Positions 48,078 through 60,431 of a stretch of DNA of 64,000 bases are shown here, piece by piece. The notes beneath the pieces were generated by a model. That model saw nothing but the letters and a program-made list of their open reading frames with translations. It had not been told where the DNA came from and did not search any database. Source of the stretch: Cinnamomum chago (Eukaryota > Streptophyta > Magnoliopsida > Laurales > Lauraceae); the NCBI GenBank assembly GCA_038049695.1, contig CP142460.1, positions 24,868,501 through 24,932,500 of the forward strand, read 5' to 3'. The position numbers and the translations under genes were made by a program. How positions within the stretch are numbered: the stretch's first letter is position 1; each line of letters begins with the position of its first letter.

Positions 48078-51007
48078 GCTCCTATAAAGTTTCTGGTCAG
48101 CTTTCTTAACTTAAGGTCACTAGATATTTTAGTAGTGGAGCCCATAGGATTGCAACTAGTCTTAGATTCTCCTAAGCCAAACTTTTTCACTATTTCTAGG
48201 GCAAACTTGGATTCACTAAGGAAGATACCATGGTCAGTTTGACTAACTTGTAATCCTAGAAAGAATTGCAGGGGACCGACCAGACTCATCTCAAAAGTGG
48301 AGCTCATTAATTCTGAAAATCCTTGAGCTAACTTCTCTGAAGTAGATCCAAAAACGATATCATCAACATAGATTTGAGCTACAAGAATGTCTTGATCAAT
48401 CTTCTTGATAAACAGAGTCTTATCAACTTTCCCACATTCAAAATCATTTTCAATCAGATGATTCGTAAGCTTTTCATACCAAGCCCGAGGTGCTTGTTTT
48501 AATCCATAGAGAGCTTTCTTGAGCTTATACACATACTCAGGATGATGAGGGTCTTCAAAGCCTTCAGGTTGAGTAACATAAACATCTTCTTCAATTTCTC
48601 CATTCAAGAAGGCACTTTTGACATCCATCTGAAAAAGTTTGATCCTCATGCTACTAGCATAACTCAATAGAATTCTTATGGACTCCAAACGGGCTACAGG
48701 AGCAAAAGTCTCTTCAAAATCAATTCCTTCTATTTGAGCATATCCTTTTGCTACAAGTCTAGCTTTGTTTCTTACAACATTTCCAGATTCATCTGACTTG
48801 TTCTTGAAAATCCATTTAGTGCCTATGGGATTTTTCTCTGCAGGCAATGGGACAAGATCCCAAACATCATTTTTCTTAAATTGATTCAATTCTTCCTGCA
48901 TAGCTTCCATCCATTCAGATTTTGATTTAGCTTCAGTAAAGTTCTTAGGCTCGATTTGAGAGACAAAGGAGTAATGAGCACATAGATTTTGAACTTGTCT
49001 TCGGGTCATAACCCCACTGCTGATATTTCCAATAACATTATCCAAAGTGTGATTTTTCATTAATTTTGTTGGGACAATGGCTTTGCAAGGATTGCTCACA
49101 TCACTATCTTTTGGATTAGATTGGTCAAAATCCATTTCAATTTCATCATCATCTTGAAGGATTCTTCCAACTTGATTCGCGTCATCAATGACAACATGGG
49201 CTGACTCCATAATAGTCATGGTTCTATGATTAAAAACTCTATAAGCTTTGCTCCTTTCAGAATAGCCTAGGAAAATTCCTTCATCAGATTTAGGCTCAAA
49301 TTTTTCTAACTGCTCCCTATCTCTTAGAATGTAACATTTGCTTCCAAATACTTTCAAATACCCCAAATTTGGTTTTCTTTCAAAATAAAGTTCGTAAGGA
49401 GTTTTGTTGGTATTCTTAGTGAGATAGACTCTGTTGATGAGATAACAAGCAGTATTCACAGCTTCAGCCCATAGATTACGAGAAAGATTCTTTTCATTAA
49501 GCATGGTCCTAGCCATTTCTTGAATAACTCTATTTCTCCTTTCAGCTACTCCATTCTGTTGAGGAGTTTTAGGAGCTGAGTATTGATGATTAATTCCATG
49601 ACTCTCACAAAATCTAGCAAACTTTTCATTTTCAAATTCTCCCCCATGATCACTTCTGATCTTCTGAATTTTACAGTCCCTTTCTACTTGAATCTTATTG
49701 CAAATCCTTATGATATTGTCCACAGCATCCGATTTGGCATGAAGAAAGGCAACCCATCCAAAACGAGAATAATCATCGACCATAACCAAGATAAATTTCT
49801 TTCCTCCAATACTTTGCACTGGTGCAGGTCCAATTAAGTCCATATGGATTAATTCAAGAGGACGCGAAGACGATATATCCTTTAAACCTTTAAAGCTCTT
49901 CTTGATTTGTTTTCCCAGTTGACAAGCCTTACAAAGTTCAGATTTTTCATCACTTAACTTGGGAATCCCTTTCACAATTTCATTCTTTGACAAGGTTTTC
50001 ATCAATTTGAAATTTATGTGACCCATCCTTTGGTGCCATAAGTAATTCTCCTGATCTTTAGTTATCAAGCACCTAGATTCATTCTCATCACATTCTTCTA
50101 TAATGTAGATATTTCCTTTAGTTCTTGATCCAGTAAGAATAACTTGATGGGTTTTATCATTTACCACTTTGCAAGATTGACTATCAAATACAACCTTATT
50201 TCCTTTGTCACATAGTTGGCTAATGCTAAGAAGATTATGTTTCAATCCTTCCACAAGGAATACATCATTTAAAGTTGGTATTTGGTCTCCTTTCACACTT
50301 CCCTTGCCAATGATTTGAGCTTTACTATTGTCTCCAAACGAAACATTTCCTCCATCATATTCCACTATCGAGCTGAATCTAGATCGGTCTCCCGTCATGT
50401 GTTTAGAACAACCACTATCTAAGAACCAAGTAGGGTTTTCCTTTGCTTTTAAAGCGGTTTGAACTAGAAGACTCTCAAAGTTTGTTCCTTTTACCATCCA
50501 AGTAGATAAAGGAGATTTATAGGGAATGGTTTTGGGGATAAATTTGAAGGGGAATCTAGAGGGATTTTTGAGAGACAACCTAATTTTGTATGGGCAATTA
50601 GGGACCAAATGTCCACTACGATTGCAAAAGTGACAAGTCCATCTAGGTGTATAGTTTCTCTCAACTATAGGTTTGTGGGGACTCTTAGTAGAGGTTTGAG
50701 AACTATTCTTCATGTTACTAGGGGAACCTTCAAAACCTATTCCACTCTTGTCACCATAAATTTTATGCATGCCCAACATTTGATAAAATTTGTCATTTCC
50801 CAAGGTGAATTTGTCAACAATGAATTTTCCTTTATTAAGTTTTATTTGGAGAGAGCTTGATTCAAGTTGACTAGATTCAAGTTTGGATTGTAAATTATGA
50901 ATTTGTTTTTGAGCATGAGTTAATTCTTCATTAAGAGTGGCGACTTGATGTTCCAAGTTGTTTTTCTCATTGATTGTTAATTTCAATTCATCTTTTATGA
51001 TACTCAC
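48074..51007 (-). pseudogene. Copia pol: protease, integrase, reverse transcriptase
   Basis: This is one open frame of 977 codons, contiguous in phase with gag. Counting from 51007: a second zinc finger [14 protein letters not shown] (about 125-138), protease DSG (about 197-199), and integrase zinc site H-H-C-C (about 325, 330, 359, 362). The integrase triad is D390, D453 and E489 (HMDLIG, SDHGGEF, NGVAERR). The RT carries the YVDD catalytic motif near residue 880 ([11 protein letters not shown]). The frame ends early because one base is missing near 48105, after KLRK, which shifts it into a stop at 48074. All catalytic residues I can check are present. The product would copy and integrate element RNA in cytoplasmic particles and the nucleus. 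Confidence 0.92.
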
Positions 51008-52243
51008 TTCATTTACAAGCTTTTTGGAATCTTCTTTTAAAATTTTATTTTTCTTAAGTAAGATTTCACAATTTTCATATAGTTCATTATAAGCTTGTTG
51101 GATTCCATTATCCTCATCTTCTTCATTAGTTTCTTCTTGCCCTAATGTGTCATCTAATAATGCATTATGCTCATTAGGATCTTCAATAGAAGAGAGTAGA
51201 AGCCAATTAGGGTAATTTTCATCTTCATCATTAGAGGATTCATTTTTGTCACACTCTTCATCTTCCTCATCCCAAGTTATGTTTAGAGCCTTCTTTCCTT
51301 TCTTGTCTCCTTTTTCAAATTCTTTAGGGGTGGAGCAATTTTGGGCAATGTGTCCAAACCCCTTGCAATTGTAACATTGTACATCCTTTTTAATAAATGA
51401 TCATTTGTGATTTCTTTGGAATCTAGGACTTTTACTTTCATCAAGCTTTCTATTGATATTGTTGTTCTTAAAGAAACTTTTAAATTTCTTAACAAATAAG
51501 GCATTGTCCTCATCACTATCAACATCACTTTCATTTTCTTTAGAATGAGAGGAAAAAGCTACTCCTTTCTTTTTGTCTTGAACTTCAAAGTCTAATTCAT
51601 ATGTAAGGAGATTTCCTCTTAGTTCTTCAATTTTGATTTTATCAACATCCTTGCTCTCTGTTATGGCAACAATTTTGGGTTTGAATCTTTTTGGGAGAGA
51701 TCTTAAAATTTTCCTAACAGCTTTAGATTCATCCATCTTTTCTCCTAGACCTATAAGAGAATTGACAATTTCCATGAATTTAGAGTAGAATTCATCAAAT
51801 GTTTCTTCTTCAAGCATCTTAATGTCTTCTAATTTAGAGGTTAACATTTGAATTTTGGCTATCTTGACTTGATCCGTGCCTTCATGGGTGATCTCTAGGG
51901 TATCCCAAATTTCTTTAGCAGTGTTGCAATTAACTACTCTATTAAACTCTTCTTGAGATAGAGCACAATATAGAGAATTTTTAGCCTTAGCATTTAAGTT
52001 AGCTCTATCCTTTTCTCCTTGAGTCCAAGTATTTTTGGGTTTGGTTTTTATGGATATAACATTCCCTTCAGAGTCTTTTTCTATGGAAGTGGGAGGATGA
52101 TAGCCATCTTCAATGATGTTCCACACATCTACGTTTTGGGACTCTAAGAACACTTGCATTCTAATTTTCCAATAGCGATAGTGTGTTCCATTAAACAAAG
52201 GGGGTCTATTGGTGGCATTTCCTTCACCCAATTGAGATTGCAT
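51008..52243 (-). pseudogene. Copia gag with an internal in-frame stop
   Basis: The start codon at 52243 has a strong context (GCCACCATG) and lies about 70 nt inside the primer site. Residues 1-280 hold the copia-type gag domain: a PPLFNGTHYRYWKIRM start and a conserved EEETFDEFYSKF block. A TGA at 51401-51403 then interrupts the frame. The same frame continues without a shift into a CCHC zinc knuckle ([14 protein letters not shown]), an acidic segment and a long heptad-rich coiled coil (about 51090-50850). The codon before decay was probably CGA, so a methyl-cytosine C-to-T change is likely. As it stands, gag is cut before its nucleic-acid-binding finger. Confidence 0.85.
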
Positions 52244-52314
52244 GGTGGCAACAAAAGAAAAACCCTCACTAGGATTCTAACTCTAGGTGGTTAAACCAAG
52301 ACAAGAGCAACCTT

Positions 52315-52326
52315 GCTCTGATACCA
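52315..52326 (-). other. Primer-binding site of the copia element
   Basis: The minus strand reads TGGTATCAGAGC (continuing AAGG) 2 nt inside the 5' LTR, complementary to initiator tRNA-Met. Confidence 0.9.
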
Positions 52327-52328
52327 AT

Positions 52329-53948
52329 TGAAAGTCCAAGACCGAATCCTAGAGGGGGGGGGGGGGTGAATAGGATGAGCTCTAAGAACCTAGACCAATT
52401 TGAATTCTTTTAACTTTTAAGTCAATTAAGATTTGGTGAAGATTAATTATCTTGTGATAGAAAGAAATCTCTAAGATGAGCATACACAAGTAATCACAAC
52501 TACAATCTTCATTTAACCAAAAGTAAAACATTCATGTAAAAAGAGAGCAAAAGAGCAACCACCATGACAAGCACATTTATAGTGGTTCGGCCAAATTGCC
52601 TACATCCACTCCCGATACACTTATCGGTATTCACTAACTTCAATTAAGGTTTAGGATCACCTCAAACCTTACAATCAACACTATGCTTTTCAAGGCTAAG
52701 CATGAACCTTTACACCATATGCTTTTCAAGGCTAAGCATAAACCTTTACAACATACAATTTTTCTCTTAAGAAATATGCCTAAGAATGCATGGATTAAGA
52801 GAACTATATGAGTGCAAAAGAGTGCCTCTAAATAGGCTCAATAGAAAGTGAAAATCTCAAGTTCTAGAGAAATGCAAGTGAATGACAAAGTTTATGTAAA
52901 ATGCATTTTCTAGAAATTACTCTTTCTCTTTTTGAAAAGATACAATCTTAAATGTTTCAAAGATGATAAACATATGTTTGAGAAAGAGCGATTTGTCTAA
53001 CACATGAATTTAACAAGGTAAACTAACTTGATTTCAAAGAAAACAAATTCAAGTCTAACATGTTTATATTGAAACAAGAAAACAACTTCATGTGAAACAA
53101 TGACAACATGTTGTATTCATAGCATATGAGATTACTAAGATATTAGGCATGTTATGAAAGACAACATTTTAAAAGAAAAGCAACTTGTTAATCATGTTTA
53201 GAAAGAGATCAAAGATTTGAAACAAAACATGATTTCAAAAAGACTAGGATTAAAGAAAGCACACCCATTTGAAGATCAAAGGTTGGTTTAATGGAATGGC
53301 TTCATAATCCCCTTAGAAATGCTCTTGAGAAGTTGCAAACAAATGGCCTCAAAAGTCCCTCCAAGATCAGCAACTTTCTTCAACCAAAAAGTCACTTTTT
53401 ATAGAGAAAAAGTTGCCAACGGCTAGTCCTCGGTCGACCGGCACACAGGCCTCGGTCGACCGGGAACACACAACGGTCATATTTTTGACCGTTTGAAAAT
53501 TCTGCACAAAACTGCATTTTAAAAGATGCAGTGATCCCGGTCGACCGGCGACACTGGAAAATGCCCAGTTTTTTGAAAAAAAAAGAGAAACTTGTAATTT
53601 AAGAGGGCATCTTCCAGGGGACTTTGAGACACACTTACCAAGCAATAAATCATGACTGAAAGAAGATGAAAACTCAATTTATTAAAGCCATGAAAACTCC
53701 AAATCAAAATAATGAATTTAAAGATAGAAACTTTGGAAAGCTTGGATGATTTTTGAAACCAAAAAACTCCATGATCTTAAGAGATAAATTGAAATGAAAA
53801 CCATGCATATTAAATGATAAATACAAAGATTAAGAATGAGTAATATGCATGATGACCCTATGAAAAAGACCATGAATGAATGAGAGGACAAGCTTTAAGA
53901 AAGTGAATGCATCCTATCAAATTGCAACAAAACAAAAACTCTAACAGT
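52329..53948 (-). repeat. 5' LTR of the copia element
   Basis: It is nearly identical to the 3' LTR but has three palindromes instead of four. The missing segment runs from one palindrome to the next, a 21-22-bp deletion between direct copies. The same TATA box arrangement is present at about 53397-53406. Confidence 0.92.
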
Positions 53949-54430
53949 CCATTCAGAAGCTCTCTCTCCTCAAATCTCCCGTGGAAATCCTGAACAGCCT
54001 AAAGCAACAACCAATTGTACTCCCATCAGGACAAGTGCGACACATGTCACATGTCATTCCTGGCAGCCCCAAACCATCCACTCATGCGAACTACCAAGAT
54101 CCTTACCCTGACAGTGAACACCATCACGAAATCACACTTCCCAGACATCAAACCAGCGCCTGCTTGAAATCCAAAGTAATCTTATCACATGCAGAAAGCT
54201 TCTTCCCCACTACATACATGAATCCTCGTACATCTTCAGACTCACCACAACCTCCCGCCCCCACGTCCCAACACATGCAAGATGTTACCCAACCCTCGCC
54301 GTCCACGAACAATCCGGCCTCAACCCCGTCGCCCAAATGCTTAGCACACCAATCTGATGCAGTGCCAAAGAATAAATGCAGCATGTATTTCCACATAGGA
54401 AAATCCTGCACAGACAACGTTTGACATTCT
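53949..54430 (+). pseudogene. Right part of the ORF split by the copia insertion
   Basis: The plus-strand frame reaches a TGA at 54422-54424. It is in phase with the short frame left of the insertion (ending 45392) once the element and one GTCCA copy are discounted. The composition is Pro/Ser/Thr/His-rich without a domain I know. Given the DUF4283-like piece upstream it may be the variable C-terminus of a LINE ORF1, but this is a guess. Confidence 0.45.
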
Positions 54431-54559
54431 GGCCATAATTCAACTTTAGAAGCTCCAAATCGCGCACGGTTCGATGCGTTGGAAAGTGGATTCGAAGACA
54501 TTTCCAACGGTATATGGCTTGGAAGCTGAAACCTCACCATTTAATTCAGATTTTGAGCT

Positions 54560-54800
54560 GAACAATTTCCATTTTCGTAGCTATACTCTGTTTTGTAAGT
54601 TGTGTCTTTGGGATGTGTCGTTTGGTGGGTAGCTATGATAATTAAGTAGAAGAAAAGTATGAGAACGTGGGAGTATGTATTTATTATCTATTTTGTTAAT
54701 GAGAAGGGATAGAGTCCTGCTCTCATCTATGTTTATCTTTTTTCCTATGTTGTGTTCTTGAATTTCAAGTTTCTTTTTCTATATCTCTTCTTAGCCCGCA
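54560..54800 (+). repeat. Remnant of a gypsy 5' LTR
   Basis: The LTR should end at CCCGCA (54800), just before the primer site. It carries promoter-like AT-rich and pyrimidine-rich DNA. The left end is uncertain (candidate TG starts near 54588-54605), so the length is not fixed. Confidence 0.5.
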
Positions 54801-54805
54801 TCATT

Positions 54806-54817
54806 TGGTATCAGAGC
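54806..54817 (+). other. Primer-binding site of the gypsy element
   Basis: TGGTATCAGAGC lies shortly after the LTR end and about 40 nt before the gag start. It is complementary to initiator tRNA-Met and sets plus-strand orientation. Confidence 0.8.
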
Positions 54818-54853
54818 TTGCGTAATGCTCTTAGTGTACTTCCTTCTTTTTTC

Positions 54854-56220
54854 ATGGCGGCAAGAAGAGGTAAAGGACGCGGAAATCTCAGAGATGATAG
54901 AGATGAAGAAATTCAGGCACTTCGACGGCCAGTTGAAGAACTTACCATGGGCTTTGAGCGTCGGGAAGCTCGTAACGGGTGAAGCTCTTCAAGTCATGGT
55001 TATGGTAGTGATGAATCTGAAGATGTAAACCCTTTTTGCAACCAGCAAGTTTGTGGAGAAACTATGATGGAAAAGTTTTTTTTGGCTTCGGAGGTTGTTA
55101 AGATTGATTTACTGGAGTTCCATGGTCGACTCCAAGCCGAAGAGTTTCTTGAATGGCTTAGTGCTATTGAGAAATTCTTTGAATACAAAAACATTCCAGA
55201 AAACCAGAAAGTGAAGCTTGTGGCTACTAGGTTGTGTGGCTACGCTTCGACATGGTGGGACAAGGTTCAGGAGATGCGGGTTCACAAAGGTAAACCCAAG
55301 ATCTCTTCGTGGGAGAAAATGAAGTGTAGACTTTGAGAGAATTTTTTTCCACCAGATTTTGCTCAAAGCAACTTTTCTCAATTCAACAACATCCATTAAG
55401 ACAGCAAGAGTGTTGTTGACTACACCGAAGAGTTCTACAAGTTGATGGCCCATAACAAAACTCAAGAGACTGAGGAGCAACTTGTTGCAAGGTATATTGG
55501 TGGACTGAAGTTTGAAATCCGTGATGAAGTTGAGATGCAACGAGTATGGAGGTTGAATGATGCTTATCAACTTGCTTTGACGGTGAGGCAAAGTTGACTC
55601 ATGGTCGTGGAAAGAAATATGCTGATGTTCGTAGCTTTTACCCTCCTTCTAAGGGTGAATCTTTACGTGGAGGTCATGTTGGATCAAAGATCGGGGGAAC
55701 CAATAAGAGTGCAACCAAGCCGAGCACTAGCAACCATGGAGGAGATCAAGCAACTCATACTAATCGTTCCCCTACGTGTTTCAAGTGTGGGCATAGTGGT
55801 CAATATCTTAAAGATTGTCCTAAAAGGCGGGTGGATGCTCATGTAAACCTTGCAGATGAAGAGGTTATTGGTGAACATGAAGACCCTTTTGGGGGGCCTA
55901 AATATGATGATGATGATGGGATAGAGCATGACGAAATTGGGCCTGAAGAAGGGGATTGCTTGGTGATCCAAAGAGCCCTTACTACTCCAAAAGTTGAAGA
56001 AGACGAAAAGTGGCTTCGTTCTAATATCTTCAAAACCCAGTGCAAATCTCATGGCAAGGTGTGTTCGATCCATTGTTATTGATGAGGGAGCTGTGAAAAT
56101 ATTGTTTCTCAAAAGATGGTGGACAAACTCAAGCTCAACACCGAACCTCACCCGAAGCCATATCGAATTTCTTGGTTCAGGAAAGACAATGAGGTAAAAG
56201 TTACTAAACGATGTCTAGCT
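54854..56220 (+). pseudogene. Ty3/gypsy gag and protease start, decayed
   Basis: The gag begins MAARRGKGRGNLRDDRDEEI at 54854. A retrotransposon gag domain is spread over 55064-55600 (FLEWLSAIEKFFEYKNIP, ATRLCGYASTWWDKV, VDYTEEFYKLMAHN), with stops and at least one frame change. A CCHC knuckle CFKCGHSGQYLKDCP lies near 55780-55825. Protease-like sequence (IVIDEGAV) follows near 56073, then FRKDNEVKVTKRCL just before the LINE poly(T) at 56221. The frame resumes in pol at about 61543 beyond the LINE. Stops and frameshifts throughout make this a pseudogene. Confidence 0.82.
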
Positions 56221-56461
56221 TCTTTTTTTTTTTTTTTTTGCAAGGTAAGTTTTGATATATTAATAAATAAATCAAAGATACATCAGCAAAAGAAGTAACA
56301 ACCTGTTTCCAGCCGCCGTGAACAGAGACTGCCACAAAAGTGAAAAACAAGCAACAAAAGAAGAAAATGAGAAACAGGAAGAAGAACCTCCAACATCCCA
56401 AAGAGGATGCCCAAGCTACGAGCAAAATCTCTAACCACCTACGCTATGAACTAGCAACAAA

Positions 56462-59400
56462 CTAATTGTTAGTGGCTACTGGGTTAACAAGTCTTAGACC
56501 TTTGGCTATTCTAGACCATCGAACAACCTCCTGGGAAGAAATAGAGCAATGTTTAGCATTGATGATGGTAACCAGGTCATTTAGCCTTCTTGCCTTAAAG
56601 CGATTAGGCCATGGAGAGAGAGAAGGGTCATTGAGGGAGTTTCTAAGGTTATTATTGTCTGTTGAAATGTGTATCTGAGCACAGTCCTTAGCAACTTCCA
56701 CGATGAGAATGTGAGCTGCATCGAAAATGCTATCTTTCTTTGTTGATCTAGACCAAATAATTCCATCTTGATGATCTCTATAAATTCCAATAGCAAAACC
56801 ATTATGTAAAGAGATAAAGTAGTTCGAATTTTCTTTTCTCAGGAAAGTAGGCACCTCAATTGGCATTTTGTCGTTCAAAGGCAGATCCCGATTAGTAGCA
56901 GTTGTAGATGGCACATTAAAGTTCAAGAACAAAGCCCGAGTTCTCACCTAATAGAAAATGTCCCTCAGAATCACATTGTGAGGCTTTACAGAATTGCGAA
57001 AGATTCTGTGATTGTGCTCCTTCCAAATGTTCCATACATAAGCAGAGAAATATAACCTAGATAGAGTACTAATCCCATCTTTACCTTGGCCACACATGCT
57101 GACGAAACTGCACATGAAGTTAGTCACTGAATTGCTAGGTTGAGAATTGACACCAAACTTTAGAGTGATGGGGGTCCAAATTGCCATGCTGAATGGACAT
57201 TCTAAGAACAAGTGAGTACAGTCCTCAGGACTACTGTTGTAAAGGACACAAACAGTATTACATTGGACATTTCTGGAGTTGAGTAATACTTTTGTCTTGA
57301 GGCTATTTTGAATTGCCATTCATGAGCAAACAACATGCTTCTTGATGTTCCCTTTGAACCAAATCATGTTACTCCAGTTCACCTTGGGCGCATTCTAGGA
57401 AATAAACTGAATGGAGGACTTCATACTAAAAGTCCCATCTTCAGAGCTCTTCCGTATAATTTCATCCCTAAAGGCCACTTCAGGTTGAGGAGAATTGGAA
57501 ATGAGCTAAAAAAATATCAATCAAATTGTTGAATGTTGTACTTGGCAATGCCCATCTCCCATTTATGATGAATTTGCTAATTGTGATGTCTTTTCCCATG
57601 CCAAGATCATTTATTGAACTTTCACCAAAACAATCAACGAGCCTCCCACATGGCAGCCAAGGGTCAAACCAAAATAAGGTATCTTCACCGTTGCCAATGA
57701 GGGATGGGTCCCAGGTAGCCTAGAGTCTCTAGTTACCAGAATTCCTCTCCACCCCCATGACACATTAGAAGTTGGTTTCAAATTCCAAAAGAAATTTTGC
57801 ATGTATTTAGCATACACCTAGCTGGTCCAAATAGATTTTTTTTTAATGACGTGTCAAACCTATCTCCTAAGAGCAACTTGAGCAATGGTAGCAATAGATC
57901 TGATTCCCAAACCTCCATTATCCACAGGTTGACAAATTGTCTTCCATGCCATAGGCACTAGATACCTCCTTCCCTTGAAGCAACCCCAGAAAAAGTTTCT
58001 CACATGTTTATCCAGAAGAGTAATACATACTTTAGGCAATATAAAATAGTAGCTCAGTAAATATGAAGAGTAGAAAGAGTTGAGATGATGAGCTCTAACC
58101 TGCCCATAAACAATAGAGACTTTGCCTTCCAACCTGCGAGCCTATCTCTGATTTTTTTTATGAGTGGTTGGCAGTATTCCATTTTAATTCTTGAGGAGAA
58201 AAGAGGAAGGCCCAAATACTTGATAGGGAGACTTTTTTGCTGGAATTTCAATATGTGAGTGATAGCTTTAGCCACGTTCTCTTCAAAGTTTGAGAAGAGA
58301 ATAGAGCTTTTGTCACAATTTGTATGGAAACTTGTGAAGTGGCTTAAGTACTCCAACAACCTTCTTATGTTACCCGCTACTTAAATCTTGGCCGATGCAA
58401 ACAACCTTTGACAAATAGAGTAGGGATTAAACCATACTTTGCACATTTTGAGATGCTTACAGAGAAAAATCCCATAACTAAACAGAAAAGATATGGGGAC
58501 AAAGGGCAACCTTGCCTGAGACCCCTTTTACTGTTGAAAAAACCACATGGTTTTCCATTAATGAGGATAGAGTAGGCTAGTGCTGTGATGCATTCCATTA
58601 TCCATTTCACTACAGTAGTAGGAAAATTAAAGCACTTTAAAGCCGCTTCAATGAAATCCCATTTAACACTGCCAAAGGCTTTACTAAGGTTCAGCTTCAA
58701 GCACATAGTTGGTGGACCTCTATTCAGGTGGAATCCACGAACCAAATCATGAGTAAGAAGGATGTTGTCAGTGATAGATCGCCCCGGGATAAATGTCGAT
58801 TGAGAAGGGCTTATGAGCTTGTCCATTAAAGGTTTCATCCTATAAATAATGATTCTGGCAATGATTTTGTACAATTCATTTGTTAAAGAAATAGGGCGGA
58901 AATCTGAAGGAGAAACCGGGTTATCCACCTTAGGAATCAATGTAATGAAAGTACACTTCACCTGCTTTAGTAATTTATCATGCTTAGAGAAGTCTATCAC
59001 AGCAGTAGATATTTCTTCTCCCACAATGGGCCAACAAACTTTGTAGAAATGGGAATTGAAACCATATGGACATGGGGATTTTTGAGGATTTGATAATTTA
59101 ATCGCATTCTCGATTTCTGAAAGTTCAACCTTTTTGCTTAAAGAAATGCCCTCCTCATTAGTTAGCTTGCCTGTAACAGCTACATGATACAGCTCAGAAT
59201 ATTTAGTAGCCCTGTAATTGCTTGGAGCTAAGATCTCCTGAAAGTGGTTCACCATCACATAATCTATGTGAGCTAGATTGTTATAGACTGATCCATCTTT
59301 GTCCTTGATAGAGACAATTGTGGATTTTTTCCGGTTAGAACGAACCAGAGAGTAAAAATACTTGGTATTATTGTCCCCCAGATTCAAGCTTCTATTTCTA

Positions 59401-60431
59401 GACTTTTGCTTTAACAAGTTTTCCTCAAGAAGAAGACACCTTTTAAGATCGTCCCTTGCCTCCTTTTCAGCCTCTAGCAGATAACCAATGCTGCTCATAG
59501 TCAGTTGGGTCTATATCATAACTAGTTTCTCCCTAGCCACCTGAATCCTTGTGGAAACAGTGCCTTTCAACTTTTGCCAACTAACAAGAGCATTCTTAAC
59601 ACTAGCAAGCTTCTTCACTACTCTGTACATAGGAGAACCAACAACAGGAATCAGCCAAGCAATTTTTACAATTTTGAAGAAATCAACATCTCTTGCCCAC
59701 GCATTAAAATAACGAAAATGAGACTTCACAGAAGTTGGATTATCATCATTATAGTTATGATCCGAGAGGCCGGGGCTAAGAAAGGGCCCCTTAAAGTTAA
59801 GCCCTAACTGATAGAAGTTAGAATTCATCAAAGCCCTGTCCAGCTTACATTCAATTCGAGAATAACCAATGGACGAGTTGGACCAAGAGAAAGCATGACC
59901 AGTTAAGTTTTAGCTCCTCTAAGCCACAATTATCAATGCAATTATTAAAGTCCGACATAGAAGTTGCTCTAGGCACAACTCCCTCATTTTCTCCTTTACC
60001 CACCTTATACAGTTGAAGTCACCCAAAACTAACCAAGGCTCAGAGTTAGACTGAGAGCAATTGTATAAGGAGTCCCAAAGATGTTTCCTAGCCTCATGGG
60101 AGTTTTCTCCATAGCAAATAGTGACAAGCAGACTTTCATTCAGATACACAAACCTGCAATGGATATGCTGAGCAAAGTCATGTTGAATAGTTACTGCAAT
60201 TCTTGGGTCCCAACCAACCTAGATTCTAACAGTATTGCAATGAAGAATATTTGTGTGATCCCTCCAGCCAGCCGGAAAGATGTTGTTCTTGACATGAGGA
60301 ATATTGCTACTTCTAATTTTAGTTTCTATAAGACCTATGAACAAAAGATGGAGTTGAGAGATTTTTCTTCTTATTTCAAGGTGCATGGAGGCCCTACTTA
60401 GGCCCCTAACATTCCATGATAGCAGGTTCAT
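56462..60431 (-). pseudogene. LINE ORF2: endonuclease, reverse transcriptase, RNase H, degraded
   Basis: The start MNLLSWNVRGLSRASMHLEI (60431) and GLIETKI form the endonuclease N-terminus; WLVLGDFNCIRW (about 60040) is its later catalytic block. The linker at 59831-59511 has the usual FRYFNAWARD and GSPMYRVVKKL. The RT is mainly in 59498-58377: FRPISLTNELYKIIARII, GRSITDNILLTHDLV, LNLSKAFGSVKWDF (normally K-x-D-x-x-K-A-F-D) and GLRQGCPLSPYLF. The catalytic FADD position reads FASA in a shifted frame near 58395, followed by a stop and then the GNIRRLLEYLSHF block. A zinc-binding C-terminal domain (57319-56948, CTHLFLECPFSMAIW) and an RNase H domain (56947-56462) follow. Frameshifts and lost acidic residues make it inactive. 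Confidence 0.85.

Larger units (their letters stand above)
45393..53948 (-). mobile_element. Full-length Ty1/copia element of the Sirevirus lineage
   Basis: It has LTRs of 1,640 and 1,620 bp, the target duplication GTCCA (45388-45392 and 53949-53953), a Met primer site, gag, protease, integrase, RT and RNase H in copia order, and several polypurine tracts before the 3' LTR. A coiled-coil-rich gag extension and multiple polypurine tracts are Sirevirus traits. By eye the LTRs differ by about two substitutions, a one-base change in a G run and one 21-22-bp deletion, so the insertion is recent. No envelope-like ORF lies between pol and the 3' LTR. Two lesions break the coding frame. Confidence 0.92.

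Noticed and set aside
55109..56425. Minus-strand ORFs of 64-160 codons across the gypsy gag
   Set aside because: They are shadows of the plus-strand gag and zinc-knuckle frames.
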